DNA of 64,000 bases from Enterobacter sp. R4-368 (GTDB lineage Bacteria > Pseudomonadota > Gammaproteobacteria > Enterobacterales > Enterobacteriaceae): NCBI RefSeq assembly GCF_000410515.1, contig NC_021500.1, forward strand, positions 4,092,001 through 4,156,000. Reading direction: 5' to 3'. The notes below the pieces were generated by a model, which was not told the origin of the DNA, did not search any database, and worked only from the letters and a program-made list of their open reading frames with translations. This document shows, piece after piece, positions 27,658 to 39,377 of this stretch (position 1 is the first letter of the stretch; each line of letters begins with the position of its first letter). Made by a program: the position numbers and the translations under genes.

Positions 27658-28119
27658 ATGGCGATTTGGGTTGATGCGGACGCCTGTCCGAACGTAATCA
27701 AAGAGATTTTATTCCGTGCCGCCGAGCGCACACAGACGCCGTTAACGCTGGTGGCGAATCAAAACCTGCGTGTGCCGCCGTCGCGGGTGATCCGCTCCAT
27801 CAGAGTGCCTGCCGGTTTTGATGTCGCCGATAATGAAATTGTTCGGCTGTGCGAAGCCGGTGATTTGGTGATAACGGCGGATATTCCGCTGGCGGCGGAA
27901 GTGCTGGCAAAAGGCGCGGCGGCGCTGAACCCGCGCGGTGAACGCTATAGCGAGGCAACTATTCGCGAAAAGCTGACGATGCGCGATTTTATGGATACCC
28001 TGCGCAGCAGCGGTATTCAAACCGGTGGCCCGGACAGTCTGTCACAGCGGGATCGCCAGCAGTTTGCCGCCGAGCTGGATAAGTGGTTGCTGGCCGACAA
28101 GCGCCGCCAGAGCGAGTAA
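27658..28119 (+). CDS. yaiI: UPF0178 protein YaiI
   Basis: A 153-residue cytosolic protein of the YaiI/YqxD family. It has the conserved [18 protein letters not shown] start, [25 protein letters not shown] and TGGP...[13 protein letters not shown]. The DADACP motif resembles the acidic centre of PIN/NYN-type nucleases, but no activity has been established. AAAGGAG precedes the ATG at 27658; the open frame begins earlier without support. Confidence 0.93.
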   Translation: MAIWVDADACPNVIKEILFRAAERTQTPLTLVANQNLRVPPSRVIRSIRVPAGFDVADNEIVRLCEAGDLVITADIPLAAEVLAKGAAALNPRGERYSEATIREKLTMRDFMDTLRSSGIQTGGPDSLSQRDRQQFAAELDKWLLADKRRQSE

Positions 28120-28288
28120 ATTCTGCGCATCCCCGTTTGATATGTTACTGTTTGCCGCCTTGCGGGCTTGCCAGCCTGTGTTACATTCAGTAAGGTTGCC
28201 GCGACACGTGCTGCCATAGAATCTTTACAGATGAAACCCAGATTAACTCTGGTTTCGCTTGAGGTTTTTATCGGCGCAGACATAAAAG

Positions 28289-28306
28289 TGTAACGTTAAT
28301 TTTACG
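28289..28306 (+). promoter_or_regulatory. TyrR box upstream of aroL
   Basis: TGTAACGTTAATTTTACG matches the TyrR palindrome TGTAAA-N6-TTTACA at 10 of 12 defined positions. E. coli aroL is repressed by TyrR with tyrosine or phenylalanine. Confidence 0.75.
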
Positions 28307-28315
28307 ATGAATTTC

Positions 28316-28334
28316 GTACTAGTTTGGTGATATT
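28316..28334 (+). promoter_or_regulatory. TrpR operator and core promoter of aroL
   Basis: GTACTAGTTTGGTGATATT carries the GTACTAGTT half of the TrpR operator and overlaps a -10-like TATTAT at 28331-28336. Its place between the TyrR box and the gene is the same as in E. coli, where TrpR adds to TyrR repression. Confidence 0.65.
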
Positions 28335-28390
28335 ATCGCTGTCTTATTTTCCGTCCTGCACTGTGCAGGACCCGGAGGGAACACCTGCTC

Positions 28391-28915
28391 ATGACGCTCC
28401 CCATTTTTCTTATCGGCGCACGTGGTTGCGGTAAAACGACAGTTGGTCGGACGCTGGCGCTGGCGCAGGGATGCCAGTTTATCGATACCGATTACTGGTT
28501 GCAGGAAAATGCCCAACAGACCATCGCAGCGATTGTTGAACAGGAAGGGTGGGACGGATTTCGCGCACGGGAAACCGCCGCGCTGGAAGCGGTTAGCGCG
28601 CCATCACGTGTGGTGGCGACCGGCGGCGGGATTATCCTTCGCGAATACAACCGCCGTTTTATGCGTGAACACGGCGTGGTGATTTATCTCTGCGCGCCGG
28701 TCGATGTGCTGGCTGACCGGCTGGAGGCTTTTCCCGAGGAGGGGCAACGCCCGACGCTAACCGGTAAGCCCATCAGCGAAGAGGTCAGTGAAGTGCTGGC
28801 GCAGCGCGATGCGTTGTACCGTGAAGCTGCGCATTATGTAGTGGATGCAGCGCAGTCGCCGGATAAGGTGGTGTCTGATATTGAAGCGGCATTGCAACTG
28901 GCGCGCGCCAGTTAG
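28391..28915 (+). CDS. aroL: Shikimate kinase II
   Basis: AroL phosphorylates shikimate to shikimate-3-phosphate in the common aromatic pathway. The 174-residue P-loop enzyme has Walker [10 protein letters not shown] (9-17), the shikimate-binding DTDYW (32-36) and RARE-type region (FRARETAAL), and [12 protein letters not shown]. Length and sequence match E. coli AroL. The upstream TyrR/TrpR sites indicate repression by aromatic amino acids. yaiA follows after 50 bases, probably in one transcript, as in E. coli. Confidence 0.97.
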   Translation: MTLPIFLIGARGCGKTTVGRTLALAQGCQFIDTDYWLQENAQQTIAAIVEQEGWDGFRARETAALEAVSAPSRVVATGGGIILREYNRRFMREHGVVIYLCAPVDVLADRLEAFPEEGQRPTLTGKPISEEVSEVLAQRDALYREAAHYVVDAAQSPDKVVSDIEAALQLARAS

Positions 28916-28965
28916 CGAAACGTTTGTCTATACTTATTGCTCGACCCGCAAAATGAGGAAGAGCT

Positions 28966-29157
28966 ATGCCGACCAAACCGCCATATCCGCGTGAAGCCCG
29001 TGTTGTCGCCGTTGAAAAAGGTGCGAATGGCCCGACAGTGACCTGGTATGAACTGCGCGCCGACCATCCGAAACCGGACACCTTAATTAGTGAACACCCC
29101 ACCGAGCAGGAAGCTCTGGACGCCAAACGGCGTTATGAAGATCCGGACAAAAGCTAA
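28966..29157 (+). CDS. yaiA: Small protein YaiA
   Basis: A 63-residue soluble protein beginning [19 protein letters not shown] with a C-terminal helix rich in charged residues ([18 protein letters not shown]). It matches E. coli YaiA in length and place directly after aroL. Function is unknown; in E. coli it is co-transcribed with aroL and aroM. Ribosome site GAGGAAGAG precedes the ATG. Confidence 0.93.
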   Translation: MPTKPPYPREARVVAVEKGANGPTVTWYELRADHPKPDTLISEHPTEQEALDAKRRYEDPDKS

Positions 29158-29290
29158 GCCGCGTCTTGCAGGCTGGATGATTTCCTGAACATTACAAAAA
29201 AGGATCTACGTCACGTTTTTAAACTGGCTGAATAATAGCCAGCGGTTACTCTTTTATGGTTACTGGAATTTATATGAACACAGGAGTGGC

Positions 29291-29341
29291 ATGTTCTCTT
29301 TACACAACAGCCGTCAAAACGGCGTGATCGAGAGCGAATAA
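29291..29341 (+). CDS. Candidate 16-residue small ORF between yaiA and aroM
   Basis: CAGGAG at 29281-29286 lies five bases before an ATG that opens a 16-codon frame (MFSLHNSRQNGVIESE). A small hairpin GCCGTCAAAACGGC (29309-29322) lies inside it. It could be a leader peptide affecting aroM, 33 bases downstream, or a chance ORF. Nothing in its residues (no aromatic run) suggests attenuation. Confidence 0.3.
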   Translation: MFSLHNSRQNGVIESE

Positions 29342-29374
29342 GAACAAGCAGTGATGAAAGGCGGAAAGTAGAAA

Positions 29375-30052
29375 ATGAGCGCGACCTTGGCGATCCTCAC
29401 CATAGGTGTGGTGCCGGTAAAAGAGATTTTCCCGCTCCTCGCGGAGCACGTTTCAGAAGAGCAGATCACCCATCTCAGCCTGCTGGGAAAAATGGATCCG
29501 GATGAGGTGCGACGTGAATACGCCGTTGGTGCCGGGGAGCACGCCATTCCCACTCGATTAAGCGATGACAGCCTCGGGATGGTTTCCCGCGAGAAAGTGG
29601 AGCGCGATCTGCAAGGTATCATCGAGGTGCTGGATAACCAGGGTTACGATGTCATTTTGCTGATGAGTACCGCTGATATTCGCGGTTTTGTTGCGCGTAA
29701 CGCGATTTTGCTTGAGCCGCAGCGCATTATTCCGCCGCTGGTCGCTTCCATTGTTGACGGGCATCAGGTGGGCGTGATGGTGCCCATTCCCGAACTGATG
29801 GCGCAGCAAAAGAAAAAATGGCAAGTGCTGGAAAATGAACCTTACTACGTGCTGGCCCATCCTTACCTGGCGACAGAACAGGAATTAATTGCCGCGGGTA
29901 AAGAGCTTATTGAGCGCGGTGCGGATGTGCTGATGCTGGATTGTCTTGGTTTCCATCAATATCACCGCGATTTGCTGCAAAAAGCGCTGGATGTACCCGT
30001 TTTGTTATCGAACGTGCTGGCCGCGCGGCTGGCATCTGAACTGCTGGTTTAG
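29375..30052 (+). CDS. aroM: AroM family protein
   Basis: A 225-residue protein matching E. coli AroM throughout ([22 protein letters not shown]...; [67 protein letters not shown]). The biochemical role is unknown. E. coli aroM is TyrR-regulated together with aroL and yaiA, from which it gets its name. Cytosolic, no membrane segments. Confidence 0.95.
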   Translation: MSATLAILTIGVVPVKEIFPLLAEHVSEEQITHLSLLGKMDPDEVRREYAVGAGEHAIPTRLSDDSLGMVSREKVERDLQGIIEVLDNQGYDVILLMSTADIRGFVARNAILLEPQRIIPPLVASIVDGHQVGVMVPIPELMAQQKKKWQVLENEPYYVLAHPYLATEQELIAAGKELIERGADVLMLDCLGFHQYHRDLLQKALDVPVLLSNVLAARLASELLV

Positions 30053-30104
30053 GCCAGCAACCGTGTGAATTTCTCGTGACAGAAGCAAAGCCCGGCCTCT
30101 ATAG

Positions 30105-30425
<321 letters not shown>

Positions 30426-30429
30426 TGCA

Positions 30430-30454
30430 AAACGCCCGGAAAATCCGGGCGTTT
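30430..30454. terminator. Bidirectional terminator of ppnP and rdgC
   Basis: Perfect 11-bp stem AAACGCCCGGA/TCCGGGCGTTT with an AAA loop lies between the two convergent stops. Confidence 0.9.
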
Positions 30455-30470
30455 GTCTGTGGGGAAAAGG

Positions 30471-31382
30471 TTAGCGCTGCGCTTCGCCGCCTAAGCCTTC
30501 CACCAGGTTTTGAATCAGCGCCGCCAGCTCGCCGGTCATCAGAATAAAATCGGCATCGAAACGCTGGGCAAAATCTTCGCGATCGATATCTTCGTTCTGA
30601 TCGCGCAGCTCATCGCAGAATTTCAGGCGTTTTACGGAACCGTCATCGCACATCAGGAACTGGATACGCTGCTGCCAGTCGAGCGCCAGCTTAGTGACCA
30701 CTTTGCCCGCCTCAATGTGTACGGCGATTTCATCGCTCACCAGATCCTGTTTTTTCGCACGGATCACGCCGCCATCTTCCAGCATCGCTTTCAGCTCTGC
30801 TTCATCCAGCAACTGGAAACCCTGCGCTACCGTACCGGAACGCACCCATTCGGTCAGCGTCAGTTCGATAGGATTTTCCATCGCCAGCGGTACGACCGGC
30901 AGCGAACCGAGGCTTTTACGCAGCAGCGCCAGCGTGTCTTCCGCTTTTTTGGCGCTGGCGCAGTCGACCATAATCAGACCATTCACGGTGTCGATCCACA
31001 TCATGGTCTGGCTGAAACGGCTGAACGCACGCGGCAGCAAGGAGTGCAGCACTTCGTCTTTCAGCGAATCTTTTTCGGTTTTTTTCAGCTTGCGACCCTG
31101 CTCGGCTTCAAGACGGGAAATTTTTGCTTCCAGCGCTTGTTTGACTACCGGCGTCGGCAGAATTTTTTCTTCTTTACGCGCACAGATAATAATCTGACCG
31201 TTGTTGCTATGGGTCAGCGCGTCGCTGTGTGAACCCATCGGTGGAACCCATCCGGTTTTCGCCATATCCTGACTACCGCATGGAGTAAACGATAGTGGGG
31301 CAAGCTGTTTTTCCATCTCTTCCGCACGCAGCGCAACATCGCGGCTGAGACGGTATACCATTAAATTTTTGAACCACAGCAT
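30471..31382 (-). CDS. rdgC: Recombination-associated nucleoid protein RdgC
   Basis: RdgC forms a ring-shaped dimer around DNA and inhibits RecA-promoted strand exchange. The start [14 protein letters not shown] at 31382 gives 303 residues, the same as E. coli. The open frame continues 28 codons upstream without a ribosome site. Nearly all conserved blocks are present ([51 protein letters not shown]). It is divergent from mak. Confidence 0.97.
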   Translation of the reverse strand: MLWFKNLMVYRLSRDVALRAEEMEKQLAPLSFTPCGSQDMAKTGWVPPMGSHSDALTHSNNGQIIICARKEEKILPTPVVKQALEAKISRLEAEQGRKLKKTEKDSLKDEVLHSLLPRAFSRFSQTMMWIDTVNGLIMVDCASAKKAEDTLALLRKSLGSLPVVPLAMENPIELTLTEWVRSGTVAQGFQLLDEAELKAMLEDGGVIRAKKQDLVSDEIAVHIEAGKVVTKLALDWQQRIQFLMCDDGSVKRLKFCDELRDQNEDIDREDFAQRFDADFILMTGELAALIQNLVEGLGGEAQR

Positions 31383-31481
31383 GATTTTTTCCACGGCCTT
31401 GTCGTTAAATGCAGCGGGCATGATAGCGAATTGTCGCTGCCGTTGCATTGCTAATGCGTGGTCCACTATGAGGAGTTTGAT

Positions 31482-32390
31482 GTGCGTATCGGTATCGACT
31501 TAGGTGGTACAAAAACAGAAATTATTGCGCTGGGCGAACAAGGCGAAGAGTTGTTTCGCCACCGCCAGGCCACGCCGCGTGACTATTGGCAAACCATTGA
31601 GCTAATCGCTTCGTTGGTGGATCTCACGGAAAAAGAGACCGGGCAGCGCGGCACGGTAGGCATGGGCATTCCCGGTTCGATTTCGCCCTACACCGGTGTG
31701 GTGAAAAATGCCAATTCAACCTGGTTGAACGGTAAACCGTTCGATAAGGATTTGAGCCAGCGGTTAAACCGCGAAGTGCGGCTGGCAAACGACGCCAATT
31801 GCCTGGCGGTTTCCGAGGCGGTGGACGGCGCGGCAGCCGGTGCGCAAACGGTGTTCGCGGTGATTATCGGCACCGGCTGCGGTTCCGGCGTCGCGCTTAA
31901 CGGCCACGCGCACATCGGCGGTAACGGCACCGCAGGCGAGTGGGGTCACAATCCGCTGCCGTGGATGGATGAGGATGAGCTACGCTACCGCACCGAAGTC
32001 CCCTGTTATTGCGGCAAGCAGGGCTGTATTGAAACCTTTATTTCCGGCACCGGCTTTGCCACGGATTATCAGCGCCTTAGTGGCAAGGCACTCAAAGGCC
32101 ATGAAATCATGCGGCTGGTAGACGAGCAGGACGCGGTGGCGGAACTGGCGATCAGCCGGTACGAGCTGCGGCTGGCAAAATCACTGGCGCATGTGGTGAA
32201 CATTCTTGACCCGGATGTGATTGTGCTGGGCGGCGGCATGAGTAACGTCGAGCGGCTTTACCAGACCGTACCGGTTCTGCTGCGCAACTGGGTATTTGGC
32301 GGTGAGTGCGAAACGCCGATCCGCAAAGCGCTGCACGGCGATTCCAGCGGTGTACGCGGCGCGGCATGGCTGTGGCCGCAGGGCGAATAA
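31482..32390 (+). CDS. mak: Fructokinase (mannokinase), ROK family
   Basis: Mak phosphorylates fructose and mannose at C6. The GTG start at 31482 with GAGGAG upstream gives 302 residues, identical in length to E. coli Mak. It has the ROK signature: phosphate loop [11 protein letters not shown], catalytic NDANC, and zinc site [12 protein letters not shown] with GEWGHNPL. A terminator follows. araJ, which in E. coli K-12 lies between mak and sbcC, is absent. Confidence 0.96.
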   Translation: MRIGIDLGGTKTEIIALGEQGEELFRHRQATPRDYWQTIELIASLVDLTEKETGQRGTVGMGIPGSISPYTGVVKNANSTWLNGKPFDKDLSQRLNREVRLANDANCLAVSEAVDGAAAGAQTVFAVIIGTGCGSGVALNGHAHIGGNGTAGEWGHNPLPWMDEDELRYRTEVPCYCGKQGCIETFISGTGFATDYQRLSGKALKGHEIMRLVDEQDAVAELAISRYELRLAKSLAHVVNILDPDVIVLGGGMSNVERLYQTVPVLLRNWVFGGECETPIRKALHGDSSGVRGAAWLWPQGE

Positions 32391-32395
32391 ACAAC

Positions 32396-32426
32396 AAGGG
32401 CGCGGTTGCACGCGCCCTTATTTTTA
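32396..32426 (+). terminator. mak terminator
   Basis: 9-bp stem AAGGGCGCG/CGCGCCCTT with a 6-base loop, followed by ATTTTT, five bases after the mak stop. Confidence 0.88.
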
Positions 32427-35400
32427 ACTCACCGCGAATTTCCCGTCGAGTTTGCTGTAGCCCAGCCCGTTAATTTTCTTCACTTTGATCTGCACCGGGA
32501 TGCGCTCTTTCATCGCTTCCACATGGCTAATCACGCCGATGGTTTTGCCGCTGGCGTTCAGCGCGTCAAGGGCATCCAGCGCCGTATCCAGCGTTTCACT
32601 GTCCAGCGTGCCAAAACCTTCATCGAGGAACAGCGAGTCGATGCGGGTTTTATGGCTCACCAGATCGGAGAGCGCCAGCGCCAGCGCCAGGCTGACCAGG
32701 AAGCTCTCGCCGCCGGAAAGGGTGCGCGTATCGCGTACCGCGTCCGCCTGCCAGGTGTCCACCACCTCCAACTCCAGGGCGTCGCTCTCCTTGCGTTTCA
32801 GCAGATAACGACCATGCAGGCGATTAAGCTGGTTGTTCGCCAGCCAGACGAGGTTATCCAGCGTTAAACCCTGGGCGAATTTGCGGAATTTATCCCCCTC
32901 TCTGGAGCCGATAAGCGCGTTCAGATGTCCCCAGTCGTCATACAGCACGCTGGCATGCGCCATCTCCTGCAATACGTTTTGCTGGCGCTTGCGGTTATCT
33001 TCGTCCTGTTTCAGCTGTTGGCGGAATTCACCCTGACGAGTGGTGTTTTCCCGAAGCTGGCGCGAAATAGCCTCCAGCGCCAGGCCAATGCTTTCAACCG
33101 TGGCATCCGGGGCGAGTGCCGCAGGCGGCTGTGCCTGGTGCGCATTTAGCGCCTGTTCAGCGCTGTTCGCTAGTGCCTGTTTCTGCTGGCATTCGCTGTC
33201 GAGCTTCTGGCGTAACTGCTCAAGGCGCTGGCGTTCAGGCTCGGTGAGCAGGGCGTCGAGAAAGGCCTGATGATCGGCGAAAACGCTTTTCCCCAGCGCA
33301 TCGGCAAATTGTTGCTCCAGCGCGCCTGCGGTGTGCTCCTCTTGCGCCAGTTGCTGGTGCAGGGTTTGCCACTGGCTTTGCAGCGCAAGACAGGCATCGT
33401 GTACTTTCCGCCAGCCTTCCAGCGCTACTGTCTGCCCGTCGCTGGCGGTGTCGCTTTCCGGTAGCGTCTCAAGGATCGGCGTGAGCTGCGCCATCTTTTC
33501 GTGCAGCGCACTGAGCTGCTGCTGTTGGTGTTGCCATTGTTCGGCTTCCTGCGTGCGCGCCGCCAGCCACGGCTCCTCTTCGCCTTCCGCTGGCAGGGTC
33601 AGATCCAGCTGCTGCAGCGTGGTCGCCAGTTTTTCACGGCGGGCAACCACAGCTTGTTGATACTGCTCGCTTTGTTGATGAAGTTCGCGGATTTGCAACT
33701 GCAGTGTCTGGCGCTGGTTTAGCAAGTAAAGCTGATGTTCATAAGCATCCTGCGCGCTTTGCCAACTGGTAAGCTCGCGATGCGGCTCCAGCGTGACGCT
33801 GAGCGCGGCACAGGCTTTTGCCCACTCCTGCAACCAGTTTTGCTCCTCCTGTTGCAGGTTTTTCACTTCGCGCTCATCTTTTTCGTAGCGTTCAGCCAAC
33901 CCTTTCAGGCGCTCGCCAAGCGCGACGCCATCCTCTTTGACCTGGCGCACTTCCAGGTCCAGCGCGCTGCGCCGTGCCTGATTGACGCCTGGCTCAAGGG
34001 TTTGATAATGCGCGATCGCCGGATGTTCGGTTGCGCCACACAGCGGGCAAGGGTGACCCGGTTGCAGACGTGCGCGCTCGCTTTCCAGATCTTTGATGCG
34101 GTTTTCCAGCTCGCAAATGGTCGTGACTTCCGTCAGCAGCTGGTTTTTCTCTTTATACAGCTCGCGTTTGCGCGCCAGTTCAGCGCTGATCTTTTCCTGC
34201 TCGGCGCGTAAATCAAGCAAGCTCTGCTGGCGCTGCGCCAGCTGTTTGCGCAGCGGAGCAAAACGGGCATGCAGGGCGGTAAGTTGCTGGCGCAGCGGGC
34301 GGTTTTGCGCGCACAACGCCATTGCCGCAGCCGTCTCTTCCGCGCTCATTGCCAGTGTCGATTCAGGCAAGGTGCGCAGTTTCGCTTCGTAAGTCTGCAC
34401 ACGCTGTTGCAGGCCGAGCCACTGTTTTTTCTCTTCTTCCAGCTGGTTGAACAACACGCGCCAGCCGGTTAATTCGTTCTGCCAGCGCTCAAAACGGGCA
34501 TTCTCAGCAAGCCAGCTTTCCAGCGTTTTCTGCGTTTTCTGCAATGTTGCATGCTGCTGCTGGGCGCTAAAACGAATGCGTGCGCGCTGTAACAGGCTGG
34601 CATGTAAGCGAGTATTTACTTCTTCGCTTTGTGCGCGGGTGCGAACCAGCGCTTTACGCTGCTCCTCAAGCCGATCCCATAGCGGGCGCAATTGCAGCGC
34701 CGGTTGCGCACGTTCCAGCGCCGCTAATTGCGGCTGGGCACCGGCCAGCGCTTGCTGAGCCTGTACCAGTGCGGCCTGCGCGCGTCCGCGCGCGGCGCGT
34801 AACTCCGCGTCGCGGTTCAGCCAGTTGGCCTGCGCCTGTATGTCGCGCTGCCCTGCCAGCAAACGTTGCTCTTCGTCAGTAAGCGCCTGCAAACGTTGCG
34901 CAAGCTGCTGGCGCTGCTCATCACTAAGCAGTTCCACGCCTTTTGCCTGCGCCTGCAACTGCTCCAGCCGGGTTTTCGCCGCTTTGTGTTTTTCAAACAC
35001 CATGGCGGAAATCTGGCCGTAAATCTCGGTGCCGGTCAGCTCTTCGAGCAACTCGGCGCGTTCGCGCGGCTTCGCGTTGAGGAACGCGGCAAACTGCCCC
35101 TGCGACAGCAGCATAGAACGGGTAAAGCGGCCATAATCCAGCCCGGTCAGTGAGGCGGTAAGATCAAGCTTATCTTTCACTTTATCGGCAAGGATTTTGC
35201 CATCGGCGCAGGCCGCCAGCTCAACGCGCGGGGCTTGCAGGTTGCCATCCGGCAGCCCGCGGGCGCGGCTCTGGCTCCAGAACGCGCGGTAGGCGACGCC
35301 TTTCACTTCAAACTCCACCTCGGCCAGGCAGTCGGCCGTATCGCGGGTCATTAAATCGTTTTGCGATTGCGAAAGGGTGCTCAGGCGCGGTGTTTCGTGG

Positions 35401-35564
35401 TACAGCGCCAGGCAGATAGCGTCGAGCAGCGTGGTTTTCCCCGCGCCCGTCGCGCCGGTAATGGCGAATAAACCGTTACTGGCAAACGGCTCTTCGGTGA
35501 AGTCTATTTTCCACTCGCCTTTAAGCGAGTTCAGGTTTTTTAGCCGCAGGCTCAGGATTTTCAT
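32424..35564 (-). CDS. sbcC: Exonuclease subunit SbcC
   Basis: SbcC is the SMC-like ATPase of the SbcCD nuclease, which cuts DNA hairpins and double-strand ends blocked by proteins. The 1046-residue protein has an N-terminal Walker A ([20 protein letters not shown]), long coiled coils rich in Gln/Leu/Glu, a zinc-hook CPLC about midway ([13 protein letters not shown]), and a C-terminal ABC signature and Walker B ([32 protein letters not shown]). Its start overlaps the sbcD stop by four bases (ATGA), so the two subunits are translationally coupled. Confidence 0.97.
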   Translation of the reverse strand: MKILSLRLKNLNSLKGEWKIDFTEEPFASNGLFAITGATGAGKTTLLDAICLALYHETPRLSTLSQSQNDLMTRDTADCLAEVEFEVKGVAYRAFWSQSRARGLPDGNLQAPRVELAACADGKILADKVKDKLDLTASLTGLDYGRFTRSMLLSQGQFAAFLNAKPRERAELLEELTGTEIYGQISAMVFEKHKAAKTRLEQLQAQAKGVELLSDEQRQQLAQRLQALTDEEQRLLAGQRDIQAQANWLNRDAELRAARGRAQAALVQAQQALAGAQPQLAALERAQPALQLRPLWDRLEEQRKALVRTRAQSEEVNTRLHASLLQRARIRFSAQQQHATLQKTQKTLESWLAENARFERWQNELTGWRVLFNQLEEEKKQWLGLQQRVQTYEAKLRTLPESTLAMSAEETAAAMALCAQNRPLRQQLTALHARFAPLRKQLAQRQQSLLDLRAEQEKISAELARKRELYKEKNQLLTEVTTICELENRIKDLESERARLQPGHPCPLCGATEHPAIAHYQTLEPGVNQARRSALDLEVRQVKEDGVALGERLKGLAERYEKDEREVKNLQQEEQNWLQEWAKACAALSVTLEPHRELTSWQSAQDAYEHQLYLLNQRQTLQLQIRELHQQSEQYQQAVVARREKLATTLQQLDLTLPAEGEEEPWLAARTQEAEQWQHQQQQLSALHEKMAQLTPILETLPESDTASDGQTVALEGWRKVHDACLALQSQWQTLHQQLAQEEHTAGALEQQFADALGKSVFADHQAFLDALLTEPERQRLEQLRQKLDSECQQKQALANSAEQALNAHQAQPPAALAPDATVESIGLALEAISRQLRENTTRQGEFRQQLKQDEDNRKRQQNVLQEMAHASVLYDDWGHLNALIGSREGDKFRKFAQGLTLDNLVWLANNQLNRLHGRYLLKRKESDALELEVVDTWQADAVRDTRTLSGGESFLVSLALALALSDLVSHKTRIDSLFLDEGFGTLDSETLDTALDALDALNASGKTIGVISHVEAMKERIPVQIKVKKINGLGYSKLDGKFAVS

Positions 35565-36763
35565 GCTTCATTCTCCTCATCCAACGCCTGGCGCGCTTCG
35601 CTAAACAACGTGTGTAACCGTGCATTTTGTGTGTCGTCGAGTTCTGCCAGCGCAAGGCGGCGGGCGAACACCTCTTCCACTTTTAATTCGTTTAAGGTTT
35701 CGCGTAACTCGCCGGAAAGAATTCGTTCGCGCTGCTCGCGGCTGCGGCGCACCAGCAGCACTTCGACCGGCAAATCTTCGGTTACCAGCTGGATTTTGCG
35801 TTGCATATCCGCCAGATATTCATGGCTTTCGATTTCAATATCCAGCCAGACGGGTGGCTCTGCGGGGGCATTGAGCCACTGTTCTAACTGACGGCAGATT
35901 TCAGCGAAATCGCCTTTGATCACCGCTAACGGTTGGGTTGCCGGCACCTCCAGCGCCGTGACATCGGCGAGCTTACCTTCGGCGAATGTCACCAGATTGA
36001 CGCTTTTGCTTTTCCCGGTTTCATCAAAGCTCAACGCAATGGGCGAACCGCAGTAACGGATGTGCTCAAGGCCGCCAATCTTCTGCGCGCGATGAATATG
36101 GCCGAGTGCGAGATAATCCACAGGGGGAAAATTTTGTGCAGGGAAGGCGTCTAACGTGCCGATATAAATATCACGCACCGCGTCACTTTTACTGGCACCC
36201 ACCGTGGTTAAATGGCCGCTGGCGATAATCGGCAGTGGTTTGTCACCGCGCAGTTCACAGGCCTCAGTAAATTGTTGTTGATAGTAATCGGTGATCGCCG
36301 CCAGTAAATGCTGCTGTTTTTGTTGCCCGGAAAGCCCCGCCTGGCTAACGGTAATGTCGCGCGGGCGTAAAAACGGCACCGGGCAAAATACCGCGCCGGG
36401 TTCGCCATCGCGGCGTTTTAGCAGGAATGGTCTGGTACCTGCACTGGCCACCACGGTGGTTTTCAGGTAAGCGAGGATCTCTTTTGATTCATTCAGCGTG
36501 GCCACGGAATCGTGGTTTCCCGCCAGCACGATAAGCTGGCAGCCCGTCTGCTGGAGTTTGACCACAAAGCGGTTGTAAAGCTCGCGGGCGTAGCTTGGCG
36601 GGGAACCGGTATCAAAAATATCGCCTGCGACAATAATGGCATCCACCTGATGCGTTTCGGCGGCGGCGAGCAGCCAGTCGAGAAAAGCGTCATGTTCGGC
36701 GGCGCGGTTTTTACTGTAGAAGTTTTGACCCAGATGCCAGTCTGAAGTGTGAATGATGCGCAT
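35561..36763 (-). CDS. sbcD: Exonuclease subunit SbcD
   Basis: SbcD is the Mn2+-dependent nuclease subunit, a calcineurin-like phosphoesterase of the Mre11 family. It has 400 residues from the start [13 protein letters not shown]. Metal ligands are in [22 protein letters not shown] and [16 protein letters not shown]. The open frame extends 24 codons upstream through the promoter region, but length and motif position match E. coli from 36763. It is the first gene of sbcDC, divergent from phoB. Confidence 0.97.
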   Translation of the reverse strand: MRIIHTSDWHLGQNFYSKNRAAEHDAFLDWLLAAAETHQVDAIIVAGDIFDTGSPPSYARELYNRFVVKLQQTGCQLIVLAGNHDSVATLNESKEILAYLKTTVVASAGTRPFLLKRRDGEPGAVFCPVPFLRPRDITVSQAGLSGQQKQQHLLAAITDYYQQQFTEACELRGDKPLPIIASGHLTTVGASKSDAVRDIYIGTLDAFPAQNFPPVDYLALGHIHRAQKIGGLEHIRYCGSPIALSFDETGKSKSVNLVTFAEGKLADVTALEVPATQPLAVIKGDFAEICRQLEQWLNAPAEPPVWLDIEIESHEYLADMQRKIQLVTEDLPVEVLLVRRSREQRERILSGELRETLNELKVEEVFARRLALAELDDTQNARLHTLFSEARQALDEENEA

Positions 36764-36862
36764 AGCGGTTCCATGGCGAAAAAGCGTAAAGCAGATTATA
36801 AACATTAAGCAGATGAGGGACATAACCGAACGCAAATTTGCGTTGTCACACGGCCACCGGGC

Positions 36863-36911
36863 GGGTCATATAGCGGTCATCTTATTCATAAATCTGTCAT
36901 AAAACTGACGC
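36863..36911 (+). promoter_or_regulatory. Pho box array upstream of phoB
   Basis: The core is TATTCAT-N4-CTGTCAT-N4-CTGACGC (heptamers at 36883, 36894, 36905, 11 bases apart), as in the E. coli phoB promoter. A second, weaker pair, GGGTCAT-N4-CGGTCAT (36863 and 36874), lies just upstream with the same spacing. PhoB~P binding here gives positive autoregulation of phoBR. CATAATGG (36911-36918) just downstream holds the -10. Confidence 0.88.
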
Positions 36912-36961
36912 ATAATGGCGCCGCTACATATACTGACGACTTAATTAAAACAGGGCGAATT

Positions 36962-37651
36962 ATGGCGAGACGAATTCTGGTCGTAGAAGATGAAGCACCA
37001 ATCCGTGAAATGGTGTGCTTCGTGCTCGAGCAAAATGGTTTTCAACCGGTGGAAGCTGAAGATTATGACAGCGCGGTGAACCAACTTAACGAACCCTGGC
37101 CCGACCTGGTTTTACTGGACTGGATGCTGCCTGGCGGTTCTGGCATTCAGTTTATTAAACATCTTAAACGCGAAGCGATGACCCGTGATATTCCGGTGAT
37201 GATGCTGACCGCGCGCGGGGAGGAAGAGGATCGCGTTCGCGGTCTGGAAACGGGGGCGGACGATTACATTACCAAGCCATTTTCACCGAAAGAGCTGGTC
37301 GCGCGTATTAAAGCCGTGATGCGCCGTATTTCACCGATGGCGGTGGAAGAGGTGATTGAAATGCAGGGGCTGAGCCTCGATCCTTCCTCACACCGCGTGA
37401 TGACCGGTGAAAATCCGCTGGATATGGGACCGACAGAGTTTAAACTCTTACACTTCTTTATGACTCACCCGGAACGTGTTTATAGCCGCGAACAGCTGCT
37501 GAACCACGTATGGGGAACCAACGTTTACGTTGAAGACAGAACCGTGGACGTGCATATTCGCCGTCTGCGCAAAGCGCTGGAACACAGCGGCCACGATCGT
37601 ATGGTGCAAACAGTGCGCGGCACGGGATATCGTTTTTCGACCCGTTTCTGA
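36962..37651 (+). CDS. phoB: Phosphate regulon response regulator PhoB
   Basis: A 229-residue OmpR-family regulator. Receiver domain ~1-122: acidic pocket VVEDEAP, phosphoacceptor near D54 in [10 protein letters not shown], switch Thr in [11 protein letters not shown], and Lys in [12 protein letters not shown]. Winged-helix domain ~130-229: [44 protein letters not shown]. It binds Pho boxes such as those at phoA (23070) and its own promoter. It is in an operon with phoR. Confidence 0.98.
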   Translation: MARRILVVEDEAPIREMVCFVLEQNGFQPVEAEDYDSAVNQLNEPWPDLVLLDWMLPGGSGIQFIKHLKREAMTRDIPVMMLTARGEEEDRVRGLETGADDYITKPFSPKELVARIKAVMRRISPMAVEEVIEMQGLSLDPSSHRVMTGENPLDMGPTEFKLLHFFMTHPERVYSREQLLNHVWGTNVYVEDRTVDVHIRRLRKALEHSGHDRMVQTVRGTGYRFSTRF

Positions 37652-37672
37652 AATTTGACAGGAGTGTGACGC

Positions 37673-38971
37673 GTGCTGGAACGGCTGTCATGGAAAAGGC
37701 TGGTGCTGGAGCTCCTCCTTTGTTGTATCCCCGCCTTTATTCTCGGCGCGATTTTCGGTTACCTGCCCTGGTTTTTGTTCGCCGCGGTAACCGGGTTGCT
37801 GATCTGGCATTTCTGGAATTTACTGCGTCTTTCCTGGTGGTTATGGGTCGATAAAAGCATGACGCCGCCGCCGGGAACCGGCAGCTGGGAGCCGCTACTT
37901 TACGGGCTACACCAGATGCAGATGCGTAACAAAAAGCGCCGCCGCGAACTGGGAAATTTGATCAAACGCTTTCGCAGCGGTGCGGAATCGCTGCCGGATG
38001 CGGTGATCCTCACCACGGAAGAAGGGGCGATTTTCTGGTGTAACGGTCTCGCGCAGCAGATGCTGGGGCTGCGCTGGCCGGACGATAATGGCCAGAATAT
38101 CCTTAACTTACTGCGCTACCCCGAATTTACGAAATACATCAGGAACCAGGAGTTTGGCCGACCTCTGCACCTGGTACTAAATAATGGGCGGCATCTTGAG
38201 ATTCGCGTCATGCCCTACAGCGAGCAACAACTGCTGATGGTGGCGCGCGATGTGACGCAAATGCACCAGCTGGAAGGCGCGCGGCGTAACTTTTTCGCTA
38301 ACGTCAGTCATGAACTGCGCACCCCGTTAACGGTGCTGCAGGGCTACCTGGAAATGATGCAGGAGCAAACGCTGGAAGGGGCGCCGCGCGAAAAAGCGTT
38401 GCACACCATGCGTGAACAAACGTCGCGGATGGAAGGGCTGGTGCGTCAGCTACTCACGCTGTCGAAAATCGAAGCCGCACCGACGCTACCCCCTAACGAG
38501 ACCATTGATGTACCGATGATGCTGCGGGTTGTCGAACGGGAAGCGCAAACCCTCAGCCAGCAAAAACACACGTTCACGTTTGACGTGGATAACACGCTCA
38601 AAGTGCTCGGGAACGAGGAGCAGCTGCGTAGCGCAATTTCTAATCTGGTGTATAACGCCGTCAACCACACGCCAGCGGGCACACACGTTATTGTGCGCTG
38701 GCAGCATGTACCGCAGGGCGCTGAATTTAGCGTGGAAGATAACGGACCGGGCATTGCCGCAGAACATATTCCGCGCCTGACCGAACGTTTCTACCGGGTG
38801 GATAAAGCCCGCTCGCGGCAAACTGGCGGCAGCGGTCTTGGATTGGCGATTGTCAAACACGCGGTAAATCACCACGAAAGCCGCCTTGATATCGTCAGCG
38901 AGCCGGGCAAGGGCACCCGCTTTAGCTTTGTCCTGCCGGAACGTCTGGTTGCCAAAAAAGCCGCTTCCTGA
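37673..38971 (+). CDS. phoR: Phosphate regulon sensor kinase PhoR
   Basis: A 432-residue membrane kinase: two N-terminal transmembrane helices (~10-58) with almost no periplasmic loop, a PAS domain (~100-195, [26 protein letters not shown]), then HisKA with the phosphorylated histidine in [14 protein letters not shown] (~213), N box ([12 protein letters not shown]), and G boxes ([22 protein letters not shown]). It phosphorylates or dephosphorylates PhoB in response to PstSCAB-PhoU. The GTG start at 37673 follows GACAGGAG; 21 bases separate it from phoB. Confidence 0.97.
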   Translation: MLERLSWKRLVLELLLCCIPAFILGAIFGYLPWFLFAAVTGLLIWHFWNLLRLSWWLWVDKSMTPPPGTGSWEPLLYGLHQMQMRNKKRRRELGNLIKRFRSGAESLPDAVILTTEEGAIFWCNGLAQQMLGLRWPDDNGQNILNLLRYPEFTKYIRNQEFGRPLHLVLNNGRHLEIRVMPYSEQQLLMVARDVTQMHQLEGARRNFFANVSHELRTPLTVLQGYLEMMQEQTLEGAPREKALHTMREQTSRMEGLVRQLLTLSKIEAAPTLPPNETIDVPMMLRVVEREAQTLSQQKHTFTFDVDNTLKVLGNEEQLRSAISNLVYNAVNHTPAGTHVIVRWQHVPQGAEFSVEDNGPGIAAEHIPRLTERFYRVDKARSRQTGGSGLGLAIVKHAVNHHESRLDIVSEPGKGTRFSFVLPERLVAKKAAS

Positions 38972-38994
38972 AGGCGCTGTCAGCATATCTTTCC

Positions 38995-39020
38995 AGCGGC
39001 CTGCGAAAACAGGCCGCTTT
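38995..39020 (+). terminator. phoBR terminator
   Basis: 9-bp stem AGCGGCCTG/CAGGCCGCT with a 6-base loop and a short TT tail, 24 bases past the phoR stop. Confidence 0.65.
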
Positions 39021-39377
39021 CCCGCACCGTCTACCACAGCTGAAACGTATTTTGTACGTCTGCTGCTTTTTTGTTCGCATGATCAGCCATGTGTTTTTCC
39101 TATAAATGGAGTATTTGACTGCTTGTTTTTTGCAATGCAGCATAAACATCTGGTTTTGCGATCCCACCTTGCCTTTAAACGTTATAAGCGTTTAAATTGC
39201 GCCCCATACATTGTCAGACCGACTGTGTTTGCGTGGTAAATCGAAAAACTATTCTTCGCCACGTTGTACATAAAGCATTTCCCGCTGATTTTTCACGCAA
39301 TTGGCGTTTTATTGTTCGGTCGGGAAAGGCCAATAATTCATCACTTTACGACACCACATCCACAGGCAGTAAAACTT
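39021..39377 (+). promoter_or_regulatory. Long leader/promoter region of brnQ
   Basis: About 360 bases without a credible gene. TTGACT (39113-39118) is a possible -35 for a brnQ transcript. An open frame runs into brnQ from 39264 with no ribosome site, so the start was placed at 39378. No leader peptide rich in branched-chain residues was found. Confidence 0.4.

Noticed and set aside
30510..31232. 240-codon frame antisense to rdgC
   Set aside because: Shadow frame; composition is that of the reverse of a conserved gene and no ribosome site is present.
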